Source: Chitinophagaceae bacterium (GTDB lineage: Bacteria > Bacteroidota > Bacteroidia > Chitinophagales > Chitinophagaceae). Taken from it: a stretch of 64,000 nt of DNA. Made by a program: the position numbers and the translations under genes. The notes below the pieces were generated by a model, which made no database searches, was not told the DNA's origin, and was given only the letters and a program-made list of their open reading frames with translations. This document shows positions 1 through 8,590 of this stretch, piece after piece (position 1 is the stretch's first letter; every line of letters begins with the position of its first letter). Where the stretch lies: positions 62,001-126,000 of the forward strand of contig JAIEMP010000001.1 of assembly GCA_019752045.1 (NCBI GenBank), written 5' to 3'.

Positions 1-1
1 G

Positions 2-559
2 GCGTATTTGTTTATGAAAGCAGATGCATTGGAAAAGAAAGCTGATACAGCCAGTGCCATCAGTTATTATAAACAGGCAATTAATGCAGCAGGTTTATTT
101 ACCGAAGCTCAGTTACGGTTGGCATCACTCTATGCAGAAACAGGAAATAAAATGGCGGTGAAGCTTTGTGATATATTGCTGAAAGAGCCAACTGCTGTAA
201 AAATGCGCAGCGATATTTTATTTGTAAAAGCTGCTTATTTCAAAAAAATAAATGATGCAGCTAAAGCCACGGCCCTGTACAACCAGATCATTCGTGAAGA
301 CTATACCTATTTAGAAGCTTATATTGAAAAAGGATTGATTTTTTATGACATGGGCAAATTTGCTGAAGCTCATAAGCTGTTTGAACGGACCACCAACATC
401 AGCAATCAATTTGCTGATGGTTATTTCTGGATGGCCAAAACCGAAGAGAAGATGAACAAAACACAAGAGGCGATTGACAACTATAAACGTTCACTTGCAT
501 TGGATCAATCAATCACAGAAGCAAAAGATGCGTTGAAACGGTTAGATGTGATGAAATGA
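2..559 (+). CDS. TPR-repeat protein, 5' end cut off by the window
   Basis: The reading frame is open to the window edge, so the N-terminus is missing. The visible 186 residues are helical repeats with the TPR pattern: A-x3-Y-x2-A near the start, then A-x2-L-Y-x2-I, YLEAYIEKG and DGYFWMAKTEEKMNK, with a final A-x-D-x-Y-x2-S-L-A-L-D unit. About four to five TPR units are visible. Such proteins are protein-protein scaffolds, and in this phylum they are often lipoproteins or periplasmic, but the part that would show a signal is off the window. It ends 178 bases before rpe, from which it is separated by a hairpin repeat. Its specific role is unknown. Confidence 0.8.
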   Translation, partial: AYLFMKADALEKKADTASAISYYKQAINAAGLFTEAQLRLASLYAETGNKMAVKLCDILLKEPTAVKMRSDILFVKAAYFKKINDAAKATALYNQIIREDYTYLEAYIEKGLIFYDMGKFAEAHKLFERTTNISNQFADGYFWMAKTEEKMNKTQEAIDNYKRSLALDQSITEAKDALKRLDVMK

Positions 560-565
560 TGCCTG

Positions 566-591
566 CCCGCCGAAACTTTAGTGAAGGCGGG
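566..591. repeat. Palindromic intergenic repeat with CCCGCC/GGCGGG stem
   Basis: CCCGCC (566-571) pairs with GGCGGG (586-591). An inner ACT-TT-AGT hairpin lies between them. The following stretch to about 633 holds a second, decayed CCCGCC...TGGC copy. From memory, this GC-rich form with a GAA-CTTTAG-GAA core is a common dispersed intergenic repeat in Bacteroidota. No T-run follows, so it is not a standard terminator. Confidence 0.6.
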
Positions 592-737
592 AGTGATGAG
601 TAAATGCCCGCCAGAATGAATAACGTTCGGACTGGCTTAATTACTTAGACCAATAAAAACAGAAATCTGTTCTCTGTGTTCTTAGAAAACAGGCATGAGG
701 ACAACTACAAACTAACAACTACAAACTATAAATTATT

Positions 738-1388
738 ATGCCCATCATTGCTCCATCTCTCCTCTCAGCTAATTTCTTAAACCTGCAAGCCGATTGCGAT
801 ATGCTCAACGCAAGTGAAGCAGACTGGTATCATCTGGATGTGATGGACGGCCGATTTGTTCCCAACATCAGCTTTGGACCCATGCTCATTGATTTTTTCC
901 GCAAAGCAACTGCAAAAGTGTGCGATGTGCATTTAATGATTGAAGAACCGGAAAAATATGCTGAAGCATTTCAAAAAGCCGGCGCAGATATACTCACTGT
1001 ACATTACGAAGCATGTACACACCTGCACCGCAATATTCAACAGATAAAAGGTTTGGGTATGAAGGCAGGCGTAGCACTAAACCCACACACACCTGTTGAA
1101 TTATTAAAAGATATATTGGCAGATATTGATCTGGTTTGTTTAATGAGTGTGAACCCGGGTTTTGGCGGACAATCATTTATTCCCAACACCATCAACAAAA
1201 TAAAAGACCTGCGAAAGATGATTGATGAGAAAGGATTGAAAGTAGATATTGAAATTGATGGCGGTGTTACGTTAGAGAATGCAAAAAGCATTCTTGATGC
1301 CGGGGCAACGGTGCTGGTGGCAGGTAATACGGTGTTTAAATCGGCAAATCCAACAGAAACCATTACGTTGTTAAAAAACATCAGGTAA
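738..1388 (+). CDS. rpe: Ribulose-phosphate 3-epimerase
   Basis: Interconverts D-ribulose 5-phosphate and D-xylulose 5-phosphate in the pentose phosphate pathway; cytoplasmic TIM barrel. The 216-residue length is normal. Family signatures are all present: IAPSLLSANF at the N-terminus, HLDVMDGRFVPN with the metal-binding His and catalytic Asp, DVHLM with a further metal ligand, MSVNPGFGGQSF in the phosphate-binding region, and EIDGGV with the second catalytic Asp, followed by the G-A-x2-VAGN phosphate loop. The ATG at 738 follows an A/T-rich leader made of degenerate ACTAACAACTACAA repeats. It stands alone between a TPR gene and a small lipoprotein gene. Confidence 0.96.
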   Translation: MPIIAPSLLSANFLNLQADCDMLNASEADWYHLDVMDGRFVPNISFGPMLIDFFRKATAKVCDVHLMIEEPEKYAEAFQKAGADILTVHYEACTHLHRNIQQIKGLGMKAGVALNPHTPVELLKDILADIDLVCLMSVNPGFGGQSFIPNTINKIKDLRKMIDEKGLKVDIEIDGGVTLENAKSILDAGATVLVAGNTVFKSANPTETITLLKNIR

Positions 1389-1423
1389 AGCAGCGGCTAA
1401 GTTCATATTTATGTCATAGATGT

Positions 1424-1873
1424 ATGAAACACACCCTCTTCATTTTATTATTATTTGTTTTAGCATCCTGTAATTATCCCTGTGCGCCTTCTGATGGTTT
1501 GCAAATGGAGCTTGTTGGTTTCACACAACTGGAAGCAGATACGATTTTGCTGAAGAAATTTGAAAAAGGCAGTGACTTTACAAGGGCTATTGACAGCTTG
1601 ATCATTGACAGCAATATAACCCGTTACGGTTTGGTCAACGATACATTGAAATTAGAATATAGTTTAGGGACAACAAAACTTTTAAGCAAATACGATTACC
1701 GCATCAGTATTCCACCAACAAACTCAATCTATGTCATTACTGAAATAAATGAGCCGCAAAAGGAAGGCAGGCAATCAACTAGAAAAATCATGTGCGGCAA
1801 CAGTATTCAATCCTGTAAAATAAACGGAACAGAAACTCCATTACGTTTTGAGCGGTTATATCTGAAAAAATAA
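1424..1873 (+). CDS. Small putative lipoprotein, family unknown
   Basis: 149 residues. The N-terminus MKHTLFILLLFVLASC is a lipoprotein signal with the lipobox LASC, so the mature protein should start at Cys16 and be membrane-anchored. The mature part is hydrophilic with a Cys-rich start (CNYPC) and two more Cys near the C-terminus (MCGNSIQSC), allowing periplasmic disulfides. I recognise no domain. It begins 35 bases after rpe in the same direction and may be co-transcribed with it. No enzymatic motif is visible. Confidence 0.75.
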   Translation: MKHTLFILLLFVLASCNYPCAPSDGLQMELVGFTQLEADTILLKKFEKGSDFTRAIDSLIIDSNITRYGLVNDTLKLEYSLGTTKLLSKYDYRISIPPTNSIYVITEINEPQKEGRQSTRKIMCGNSIQSCKINGTETPLRFERLYLKK

Positions 1874-1926
1874 GTACCGAAGGGGGGTAATATGCTTTTA
1901 TTTAAATTTCTTAACTTTAACTGCGT

Positions 1927-2130
1927 ATGACCGATAAGGATTTATATATTGAAATTAAAGAACTTCCTCCCGCTCTTAAAAAAGAGGTTAAGCTGTTTAT
2001 TGATTTTTTAAAAACCAAGCAAAAGCCGGTTAAAAAAATCAAGAAACGAAAGTTTGGCTATGCGAAAGGTGCATTTATCATAAAACCAGGATTCGATGAT
2101 CCGCTTGAAGATTTTAAAGACTATATGTAA
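1927..2130 (+). CDS. Putative antitoxin of a VapBC-like pair (DUF2281-like)
   Basis: 67 residues. The N-terminal part, with LPPALKKEVKLFIDFL, resembles the DUF2281 family, whose members open with a helix that guides leucines around 'LPxxLxxEVxDFIDFL'. The middle is strongly basic (KPVKKIKKRK) and the C-terminus ends in an acidic PLEDFKDYM tail, the usual toxin-wrapping segment of a VapB-like antitoxin. Its stop overlaps the start of the PIN-domain gene by one base (TAATG), the typical antitoxin-toxin coupling. A TAACTTTA sequence just upstream (about 1911) may be the -7 box. The assignment rests mainly on the partner and the tail. Confidence 0.75.
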   Translation: MTDKDLYIEIKELPPALKKEVKLFIDFLKTKQKPVKKIKKRKFGYAKGAFIIKPGFDDPLEDFKDYM

Positions 2131-2513
2131 TGGACATACTACTTGACACACATAGTATGATCTGGTTTATAAATGGTGAAAACATTCCTTCTAAATCAAA
2201 ATTAGCAATTCAGGACACTTCTAATAATTGCTACATCAGCATTGCAAGTCTGTGGGAAATTGCCATCAAGCTGAGTATTAATAAACTTGAAATGAATATT
2301 GCTTTTGATCAGGTGGAAGCGTTTATAATTGAAAACAAAATCAATTTATTACCTGTAACAGTCAGTCATCTTAAACAACTTCAAAAATTAGCATTAATTC
2401 ATCTGGATCCTTTTGACCGGATTATTATTTCACAGGCACTTGCAAACCACCTTACCATTGTTTCAAAAGATCAAATTTTTAAACAGTATAATGTTCATAC
2501 TCTTTGGAAATAA
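2130..2513 (+). CDS. PIN-domain ribonuclease toxin, VapC-like
   Basis: 127 residues, a full-length PIN domain of the type seen in VapC toxins, which are Mg2+-dependent RNases that usually cut tRNA or rRNA. The acidic active-site set is visible: the first Asp in LLDTHSMIWFI, the Glu in SLWEIAIK, Asp in LDPFDRIIISQAL and the last Asp in IVSKDQIF. The T-H-x2-I-W variant of the first motif and the DPFDR motif place it in the plant-pathogen/cyanobacterial 'DTHxxlW' group of PIN proteins. It is translationally coupled to the upstream antitoxin. All catalytic residues are intact, so the toxin is probably functional. Confidence 0.88.
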   Translation: MDILLDTHSMIWFINGENIPSKSKLAIQDTSNNCYISIASLWEIAIKLSINKLEMNIAFDQVEAFIIENKINLLPVTVSHLKQLQKLALIHLDPFDRIIISQALANHLTIVSKDQIFKQYNVHTLWK

Positions 2514-2580
2514 TCCCTTCTACTTTAAAAATATAACTAACCGGTTACCGTTTTAGAATAAACGCTTAGTTTTAACTCCC

Positions 2581-5064
2581 ATGAATTCATCCAAAACCTG
2601 CTTCCTCATCCTGTTCCTGTTGGCATCTATGTTTTCTTTTGCACAAAAGAAAACTGCTACCGTATCGGGTAAAGTGCTCGATGAAAATGAACAACCGCTC
2701 AGCAAGGTTTCCGTTGTGATCCTTGGCCGCAGTGCAGGTGTAACAACAAACGACTCAGGTATATTTAAAATAAAAGTACCGGCCGATAAAGCCTTTGCCC
2801 TCATCTTCACCTACAGCTCCTACCGATCTGAACAACGCAATTTTTTTCTGAATGAAAATGAAGAAGAGTACATGGTATTACGGTTAGAAAAAGGTGTAAC
2901 GGAGTTACAGGAAGTAACGGTAAAAGATGACCGCCTCCGCACTGAGTCTTCTTCTTATCGCATCAATCCAAAAAATGCATTGGTGCTGCCATCTGCAACC
3001 GGTGGTGTGGAAGCATTGATCAAAATATTTGTAGGCAGTAACAATGAACTCACTTCACAATATTCTGTGCGTGGTGGAAATTATGATGAGAACTTAATTT
3101 ATGTAAACGATTTTGAAGTGTTTCGTCCATACCTCGTAAGACAAGGTCAGCAGGAAGGATTGAGTTTTATCAATCCTGAAATGGTGCGCTCACTTACTTT
3201 TTACAACGGTGGATTTCAATCAAGGTATGGCGATAAAATGAGCAGCGTACTCGACATTCAATACAAACGGCCAAAAGCTTTTGGAGGTTCTGCTTATATT
3301 TCTTTGCTGGAACAGGGTTTGCATTTTGAAGGTGCAACCAGAAATGATAAAGTAAGTTTTGTAATTGGTGCAAGAAACCGCAGCAATCAGAATTTACTCA
3401 GCAGTCAGCAGACAAAAGGCAACTATGTTCCGTCCAGTAACGATCTGCAGGGTTACATCACCTGGCAACCCAACAGCAAATGGTTGTTTGAAGGAATGAC
3501 CAATGTATCGAAAACACAATTCAAACTCAATCCTGAATTCAGCAGTCAGACTGCTTCTGTGTTCTCACCTTTCTTTACCGCCAATCTTGGTTTAGATATT
3601 TATTTTGCCGGTGGTGAACGTGATCAGTACAGTACCAACATGTTTGGCATTGCGGCCAATTATCAACCAAGAAAAAATCTGAAGTTGAAATGGATGCTGA
3701 GCCAGTTCAGTAACAAGGAAGAAGAATCATTTGACATACAAGGTGCGTATTTATTTGGCGAACGTGACTTCGACAGAAGTCGTGCAAGCTTTGGTTTAAT
3801 TGTAAATCCGTTGGGCGCAGGTGTATTTCAGAATTATGCACGCAACCGTCTCAACATTCAAATACAAAATGCAACACATAAGGGCAGTGTTGAAAAAGGA
3901 AGACATTTTATTCAATGGGGCCACAGTCTTGAACGGCAAACCATCAACGATAAATTGAGTGAGTGGGAAATGCAGGACAGTGCAGGTTACACGTTGCCCT
4001 TTAATCCAAATCAGTTGCAGTTTAGTAAAGTCATTAAATCAAGTGCCGGTTTTTCTTTCTTTCGCACTCATGGTTATGTGCAGGATAATTTTATTTTGAA
4101 TGATTCACTCAATATGACTTTGCAGGTGGGTGTACGTTATAATTACAATACGCTCAACAACGAAGTATTGGTGCAACCACGCATACAATTTGCATTTAAA
4201 CCAAGATGGAAAAAAGATATCATCATCCGCACTGCAGCAGGCGCCTATCATCAGCCACCGTTTTACCGTGAGCTGCGCCGTTATGACGGAACAGTAAATG
4301 AATCAGTGCGGGCACAAAAAAGCTGGCAGGCAGTTGCAGGTATTGATTATAATTTTAAAGGTTGGGGTAACCGACCATTTAAACTGCAGGTAGAAGCTTA
4401 CTACAAACATCTGTACGATGTGGTGCCTTATGATATAGACAATGTGCGTATCCGTTATTTCGGCAGCAACAGCGCAAAGGCTTATGCAACAGGGATTGAA
4501 GCGAGACTGTTTGGTGAGCTGGTGAAAGATGCAGAAAGCTGGCTGAGTATTGGTTTGATGCGTACAAGAGAAAACCTTGATAACGATCAATATTATAATT
4601 ACTCATTAGATTCAAATAACAAACCGGTAGACAGTACTTTGATACAGGGCGGATGGATCAGACGACCAACAGATCGTTTGTTAACTGTTGGTTTGTTTTA
4701 TCAGGATTATTTAGCGACCAATAAGAATTTTAAATTCTCTATGAACTTATTGTACGGTACCAATCTTCCGTACAATATACCCAACAGTGTGAAGTACCGC
4801 AATGCATTAACCATTGACCCCTACATTCGTGTTGATTTTGGATTCAGTGCATTGTTGCTGGATGCAGAACGGAGCAAACGCAGGAGTCGCAATCCTTTCA
4901 GAGGCTTTAATAATATTTGGGCAAGTTTAGAAGTGTTTAATGTGATTGACCGTCCGAATACAATTTCCTATTTGCTCATTAAAGATTTCAGCAACACTAT
5001 TTTTTCTATACCCAATCGCTTAACTCCGAGATTGGTGAATTTTAAGATTGTGGCGAGATGGTGA
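2581..5064 (+). CDS. TonB-dependent outer-membrane receptor with carboxypeptidase-like N-domain
   Basis: 827 residues. Order of parts: signal peptide ending FSFAQ (about 1-21); a carboxypeptidase-regulatory-like beta-sandwich (about 25-105, VSGKVLDENEQPL...GVTTNDSG) typical of Bacteroidota receptors; a plug domain (about 120-220, YSVRGGNYDENLIYVNDFEVFRP...NPEMVRSLTFYNGGFQSRYGDKMSSVLDI); then a 22-strand barrel ending in an aromatic residue (VARW). It imports an unknown ligand across the outer membrane using TonB energy. No SusD partner is next to it, so it is more likely a small-ligand or metal receptor than a glycan system. The ATG at 2581 gives a clean signal peptide. Confidence 0.9.
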   Translation: MNSSKTCFLILFLLASMFSFAQKKTATVSGKVLDENEQPLSKVSVVILGRSAGVTTNDSGIFKIKVPADKAFALIFTYSSYRSEQRNFFLNENEEEYMVLRLEKGVTELQEVTVKDDRLRTESSSYRINPKNALVLPSATGGVEALIKIFVGSNNELTSQYSVRGGNYDENLIYVNDFEVFRPYLVRQGQQEGLSFINPEMVRSLTFYNGGFQSRYGDKMSSVLDIQYKRPKAFGGSAYISLLEQGLHFEGATRNDKVSFVIGARNRSNQNLLSSQQTKGNYVPSSNDLQGYITWQPNSKWLFEGMTNVSKTQFKLNPEFSSQTASVFSPFFTANLGLDIYFAGGERDQYSTNMFGIAANYQPRKNLKLKWMLSQFSNKEEESFDIQGAYLFGERDFDRSRASFGLIVNPLGAGVFQNYARNRLNIQIQNATHKGSVEKGRHFIQWGHSLERQTINDKLSEWEMQDSAGYTLPFNPNQLQFSKVIKSSAGFSFFRTHGYVQDNFILNDSLNMTLQVGVRYNYNTLNNEVLVQPRIQFAFKPRWKKDIIIRTAAGAYHQPPFYRELRRYDGTVNESVRAQKSWQAVAGIDYNFKGWGNRPFKLQVEAYYKHLYDVVPYDIDNVRIRYFGSNSAKAYATGIEARLFGELVKDAESWLSIGLMRTRENLDNDQYYNYSLDSNNKPVDSTLIQGGWIRRPTDRLLTVGLFYQDYLATNKNFKFSMNLLYGTNLPYNIPNSVKYRNALTIDPYIRVDFGFSALLLDAERSKRRSRNPFRGFNNIWASLEVFNVIDRPNTISYLLIKDFSNTIFSIPNRLTPRLVNFKIVARW

Positions 5065-5121
5065 GAGCAGCCGATAGTTTTTAGTATGTAGTAGCTAGTC
5101 GCCGAGTTTCAGAATATCTAT

Positions 5122-5137
5122 CCCCTCCCTGGAGGGG
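5122..5137. repeat. CCCCTCC/GGAGGGG palindromic intergenic repeat
   Basis: A 7-bp perfect stem (5122-5128 with 5131-5137) sits in the 190-base gap between the TonB receptor and the next gene. The copy continues to a GGGGTGGG tail near 5172. The same family recurs in inverse orientation at 12255-12286, and a related form lies inside the coding frame at 35229-35260. No T-run follows, so I treat it as a dispersed repeat and not as a terminator. Confidence 0.6.
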
Positions 5138-5255
5138 AGGCAGGTTCTTATCCTAAGTAAAAACTGTATGGGGTGGGTAAAAAAAGTTACTGTCATCTAA
5201 ACGACTATAATTACAGCAAATCCTTTCCTATCTTTACTTCCGTAAATACTGGAAT

Positions 5256-5888
5256 ATGAAAACAACCCTCTCAATCATCATCTGTTTTGTAACTGTTGTA
5301 AATGTTTTTGCACAGTCGAATGATCCCGTGCTGGTATTCCCGATTGAACTGAAATATTTTCAGGCACAGAAAACCAGTCAATCCAATTTACTCAAATGGC
5401 TGGCTCCATGCCAAACATCAGAAGCTACTTTTGAAATTCAGCATTCAACAGATAACAGAAATTTTAAGGTGCTTGAATCAATCAATGCAGATCAGCTGCG
5501 TTGTGCACAGCCTTTCGATTTTACAGATCTGCAACGCAGGGAAGGAACCAACTATTACCGCATCAGAATGATCACGCCAACAAATACATTTGCTCATTCA
5601 TTTACTGTTGCAGTGCTCAATGCAGGATCGGGGTTTGAATTAAATGCATTGCTTCCTTCATTGGTAAATACAAATGCTGTACTCAGTATCTCCTGTGCAG
5701 AAAGTGATCGTCTTCAATTGTACATGACCGATCTTACCGGAAAGCGATACAGCATGCAGCAATATCAGGTACAGTCGGGCACCAATCAAATTCAGCTTCA
5801 ACTTTCTGCTTTACCGGCAGGCTCCTATGTGTTAACTGCTGTCAACGGTAAAGGAGATCAGCGAACACTCCGCTTTCTGAAACAATAA
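5256..5888 (+). CDS. Secreted protein with C-terminal type IX sorting-like domain
   Basis: 210 residues. The signal peptide ends NVFAQ (about residue 20). The next part, with LKYFQAQK, LKWLAPCQTSEATFEIQHSTDNRNF and the NYYRIRM strand, is the fibronectin-like segment that commonly precedes type IX sorting domains in Bacteroidota. The last 75 residues, with LYMTDLTGKR, LSALPAGSYVLTA and final TLRFLKQ, match the C-terminal type A sorting domain pattern. I expect export by the type IX system, for which SprA is encoded at 43.7-51.0 kb. There is no catalytic domain, so it is probably a small surface or adhesion protein. Confidence 0.75.
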   Translation: MKTTLSIIICFVTVVNVFAQSNDPVLVFPIELKYFQAQKTSQSNLLKWLAPCQTSEATFEIQHSTDNRNFKVLESINADQLRCAQPFDFTDLQRREGTNYYRIRMITPTNTFAHSFTVAVLNAGSGFELNALLPSLVNTNAVLSISCAESDRLQLYMTDLTGKRYSMQQYQVQSGTNQIQLQLSALPAGSYVLTAVNGKGDQRTLRFLKQ

Positions 5889-5963
5889 ATTCTTCATGGC
5901 ACAACAGTTGTTTTGATTAATCTCTGAAAAAATGCAGTAGATTAGTTTTTCAAACCAATTGCT

Positions 5964-7607
5964 ATGCCCAACTCCGCTCCGCTTTATCAGTTCCTGAGAA
6001 ATGAAGCAGAATTTGCGAATGATATTTTTCTTCGTCAGCCATTTAACGGAGTATACAAGACATGGACCTGGAAAGAAGCGGGAGACGAATGCAGAAGAAT
6101 GGCCGCTGCATTAATAACACTCAACCTTCCTGAAAGAAGTCATATCGCCATCTTATCAAAAAACTGTGCGCATTGGATGATGGCCGATATAGCCATTATG
6201 ATGGCAGGTTGTGTTTCGGTTCCTATTTATCCAACATTAACCGCCGCATCCATCCAACCAATTCTTGAACACAGTGATGCAAAAGCCATCTTCATTGGTA
6301 AGCTTGATGATTTTGCTTCGCAGGAAGCAGCTATTCATCCTAACCTTACACGTATTTCTTTTGATGACTATGGAAGAAAAGACCAACACAACTGGAGCGA
6401 ACTGATTGCACAGTCTCAGCCATTAACAAATGTATACAACTGGACAGCAGATGAAATCCTCACCATCATCTACACTTCAGGTACAACCGGCAAACCAAAG
6501 GGTGTGGTTCATACGGCAGGAAATTTTGATATTGTATTGAAGGCCGCCATCAGAGAGTTAAGACTGCCCGAACGAAGCTGGTTGTTTTCTTATTTACCAC
6601 TCAGTCATATTGCAGAACGGATTGGTATTGAAATGAACGGTATCTATAATGCATCAGTGATTTCTTTTGCCGAATCAATTGACAGCTTTGCAAAAAATGT
6701 TGCCGAAGTGCAGCCTCAAATTTTCTTTGCGGTGCCAAGGCTTTGGGGAAAGTTCAGAGAAGGTGTGTTAAAAAAACTGCCGCAAAAGAAATTAGATATC
6801 CTGTTATCCATTCCCATCATTAACGGCATCATCAAAAAAAGCATCAAAAAGAAACTCGGCTTATCAAGAGCCACACATATCTACAGTGCCTCTGCTCCTA
6901 TTGCTGTAGAGTTGTTGAAATGGTTTGCAAAGCTCGATATAAAAATTATTCAGGCACTCGGTATGACGGAAGATTGTGTGTACGCCCATTTTGAACGCCC
7001 TTATGAATTCAGACACGGCTCCGTAGGAAAACCATTCGCCAGATTAAAAGTAAAAATTACCGAAGAAGGTGAGTTGCGGGTAAAAAGTGATGCCAACACA
7101 AAAGGCTATTACAAAGAGCCTGAATTAACTGCAGAGTTATTTGATGAAGATGGTTATTTAAAAACAGGCGACATCTGCGAATATGATCACGACGGTTTTT
7201 TATTTGTAACCGGCCGTATTAAAGATCAGTTTAAAACAGATAAAGGAAAATACATTTCACCGGCTCCAATTGAAATGAAAATACTTGCAAATCCTGACAT
7301 AGAACAAACCTGTGTGGCAGGTATGGGCATACCACAACCAATTGCATTGGTAACGCTTTCTGATATTGGCAAACAAAAAACAAAAGAGGAGCTGGATCAA
7401 TCCCTCACCGATCTGCTGCAGGAAGTAAACCAATCGCTGGAACATCATGAGCTGCTGGCAAAAGTGGTCATCATGAAAGAAAACTGGACCATCGAAAATG
7501 GGTTGCTTACTCCTACCATGAAAGTAAAACGCAATCAGGTAGAAAAAATACACCAACAGTTTTATCCGCAATGGTTCAATGAAAAAGGAACGGTGATCAG
7601 GGAGTAA
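5964..7607 (+). CDS. AMP-binding long-chain acyl-CoA synthetase family protein
   Basis: 547 residues of the ANL superfamily: activates a fatty acid to acyl-AMP and transfers it to CoA. Motifs: phosphate loop TIIYTSGTTGKPKG; LPLSHIAER; A5-like ALGMTEDC; A7/A8 YLKTGDICEYDHDGFLFVTGRIKDQFKT; and a C-terminal catalytic Lys region (TPTMKVKRN). The wording KDQFKTDKGKYISPAPIE matches the FAA1/FadD15 long-chain subgroup. It is slightly shorter than the usual ~600 residues of that subgroup. It is followed by a cluster of hairpin repeats rather than by another beta-oxidation gene. The substrate chain length cannot be read from sequence. Confidence 0.88.
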   Translation: MPNSAPLYQFLRNEAEFANDIFLRQPFNGVYKTWTWKEAGDECRRMAAALITLNLPERSHIAILSKNCAHWMMADIAIMMAGCVSVPIYPTLTAASIQPILEHSDAKAIFIGKLDDFASQEAAIHPNLTRISFDDYGRKDQHNWSELIAQSQPLTNVYNWTADEILTIIYTSGTTGKPKGVVHTAGNFDIVLKAAIRELRLPERSWLFSYLPLSHIAERIGIEMNGIYNASVISFAESIDSFAKNVAEVQPQIFFAVPRLWGKFREGVLKKLPQKKLDILLSIPIINGIIKKSIKKKLGLSRATHIYSASAPIAVELLKWFAKLDIKIIQALGMTEDCVYAHFERPYEFRHGSVGKPFARLKVKITEEGELRVKSDANTKGYYKEPELTAELFDEDGYLKTGDICEYDHDGFLFVTGRIKDQFKTDKGKYISPAPIEMKILANPDIEQTCVAGMGIPQPIALVTLSDIGKQKTKEELDQSLTDLLQEVNQSLEHHELLAKVVIMKENWTIENGLLTPTMKVKRNQVEKIHQQFYPQWFNEKGTVIRE

Positions 7608-7641
7608 GTTATTTACTAACTCTGCTATACAAATTTCTACA

Positions 7642-7789
7642 GCCTCCATAGAGGCGAAATGATAGTAGAAGCATGAATGATATGTATCAGAAAGCTCCGT
7701 AGGAGCGAAATATTCTACATGTCGCTCTTAAGGAGCTTCAATCAGTTACTTGATTTTAATTTACTACTGATATTTCGGCCCTATGGGCC
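7642..7789. repeat. Four copies of a small hairpin repeat, two in each orientation
   Basis: Units: GCCTC-cata-GAGGC-GAAAT (7642-7660), GCTCC-gta-GGAGC-GAAAT (7694-7711), and two reversed units at about 7723-7739 and 7772-7789 (read on the minus strand: GGCCC-ata-GGGCC-GAAAT). Stem sequences differ but pairing is kept, and the TA-containing loop and GAAAT tail are constant. They lie in the gap between two convergent genes. Confidence 0.7.
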
Positions 7790-7828
7790 TTCATCAGTTC
7801 ATTGATTATAATAAATCCGTAAAAAAAA

Positions 7829-8254
7829 TTATTTCAACATTTTTTCAAACCGTTTCAGTTCAGTTATTTCCGGCGCAGTAAGTGTTTCATTGTTCTCATA
7901 CTTCGCTTTAAAAAACAAGATGCGTTTATGTTGGGGATATTTGTTCAGAATGGAATCAATGATTGCTCCTACTGCTTCATCTTTTGTAAACATAGGTGTT
8001 GGTGCCGATGCCGCAGCCCTTTCTCTGGTAGGCTTTTTTAAGATAATAGCTTCCAGCGTTGCCAGTTTTCCTTCAGGAACTGCCTGTGCTTTCATTGCTT
8101 TCTGATACAAGCCTTCCAGTTGTTTTTTACTGAGCCCGCCACGTTCTTCATACTGAAATGCAAGACTGTTAATGAATACAGAATCCGGTCTTGCAGCCTT
8201 CATCAGTTGCAACACATCCTTCACCACATCTACATCTGCTTTTTTTCTTTGCAT
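7829..8254 (-). CDS. Hypothetical protein
   Basis: About 141 residues from the first ATG in frame (MQRKKADVD). The frame stays open upstream to a TTG at 8323, which would add 23 residues (IKCLIGKQCSDIAKC) and cannot be excluded. The protein is mostly alpha-helical and hydrophilic: EERGGLSKKQLEGLYQKA, LATLEAIILKKPT, then a C-terminal half with FTKDEAVGAIIDSILNKYPQHKRILFFKAKYE. I do not recognise a domain. No signal peptide or membrane segment is seen. It is convergent with the acyl-CoA synthetase and divergent from phoH. Confidence 0.6.
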   Translation of the reverse strand: MQRKKADVDVVKDVLQLMKAARPDSVFINSLAFQYEERGGLSKKQLEGLYQKAMKAQAVPEGKLATLEAIILKKPTRERAAASAPTPMFTKDEAVGAIIDSILNKYPQHKRILFFKAKYENNETLTAPEITELKRFEKMLK

Positions 8255-8417
8255 GAATTTAATTGAGCATTTGGCAATATCTGAACATTGTTTGCCGATT
8301 AAACACTTTATCTGTTCATGCAAAGATGAACTGTTTCCCTTTGATTCTGTTGAAATAAAATTACAAACTTCAAAAGCAGTGAACAGTATAAAATAGTGAT
8401 TACAATCTTACAAAAAC

Positions 8418-8441
8418 TTAACAGTTTCCACACGCTGTTAA
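8418..8441. promoter_or_regulatory. Perfect inverted repeat TTAACAG-N10-CTGTTAA
   Basis: A 7-bp perfect dyad with a 10-base spacer lies in the divergent region upstream of phoH. Its spacing fits a dimeric DNA-binding protein better than an RNA hairpin. No regulator can be named. Confidence 0.4.
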
Positions 8442-8455
8442 TAAGTAACTTTATG

Positions 8456-8481
8456 AATATTACTTTGCAATAAGTAATATT
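8456..8481. promoter_or_regulatory. Perfect 10-bp inverted repeat upstream of phoH
   Basis: AATATTACTT (8456-8465) and AAGTAATATT (8472-8481) are separated by six bases. The site is 110 bases before the phoH start. It could be an operator or an mRNA hairpin in the leader. It is a second dyad within 65 bases. Confidence 0.4.
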
Positions 8482-8590
8482 GAAAACAGATGGAAGGGTT
8501 AGAAGTATCACATGTACATGCGATACTTATTGTGAACATGGCGGGTTCTGTAATATATATTCCGGTACCTGCCGCTAAACTTAAAAAGCA

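Noticed and set aside
7642-7789. CRISPR array
   Set aside because: Units are inverted relative to each other, stems differ and there are no constant-length spacers or cas genes.
8323-8323. TTG start for the 164-residue reading of the gene at 7829
   Set aside because: Less likely than the ATG at 8254, although the upstream frame is open; noted as uncertain.
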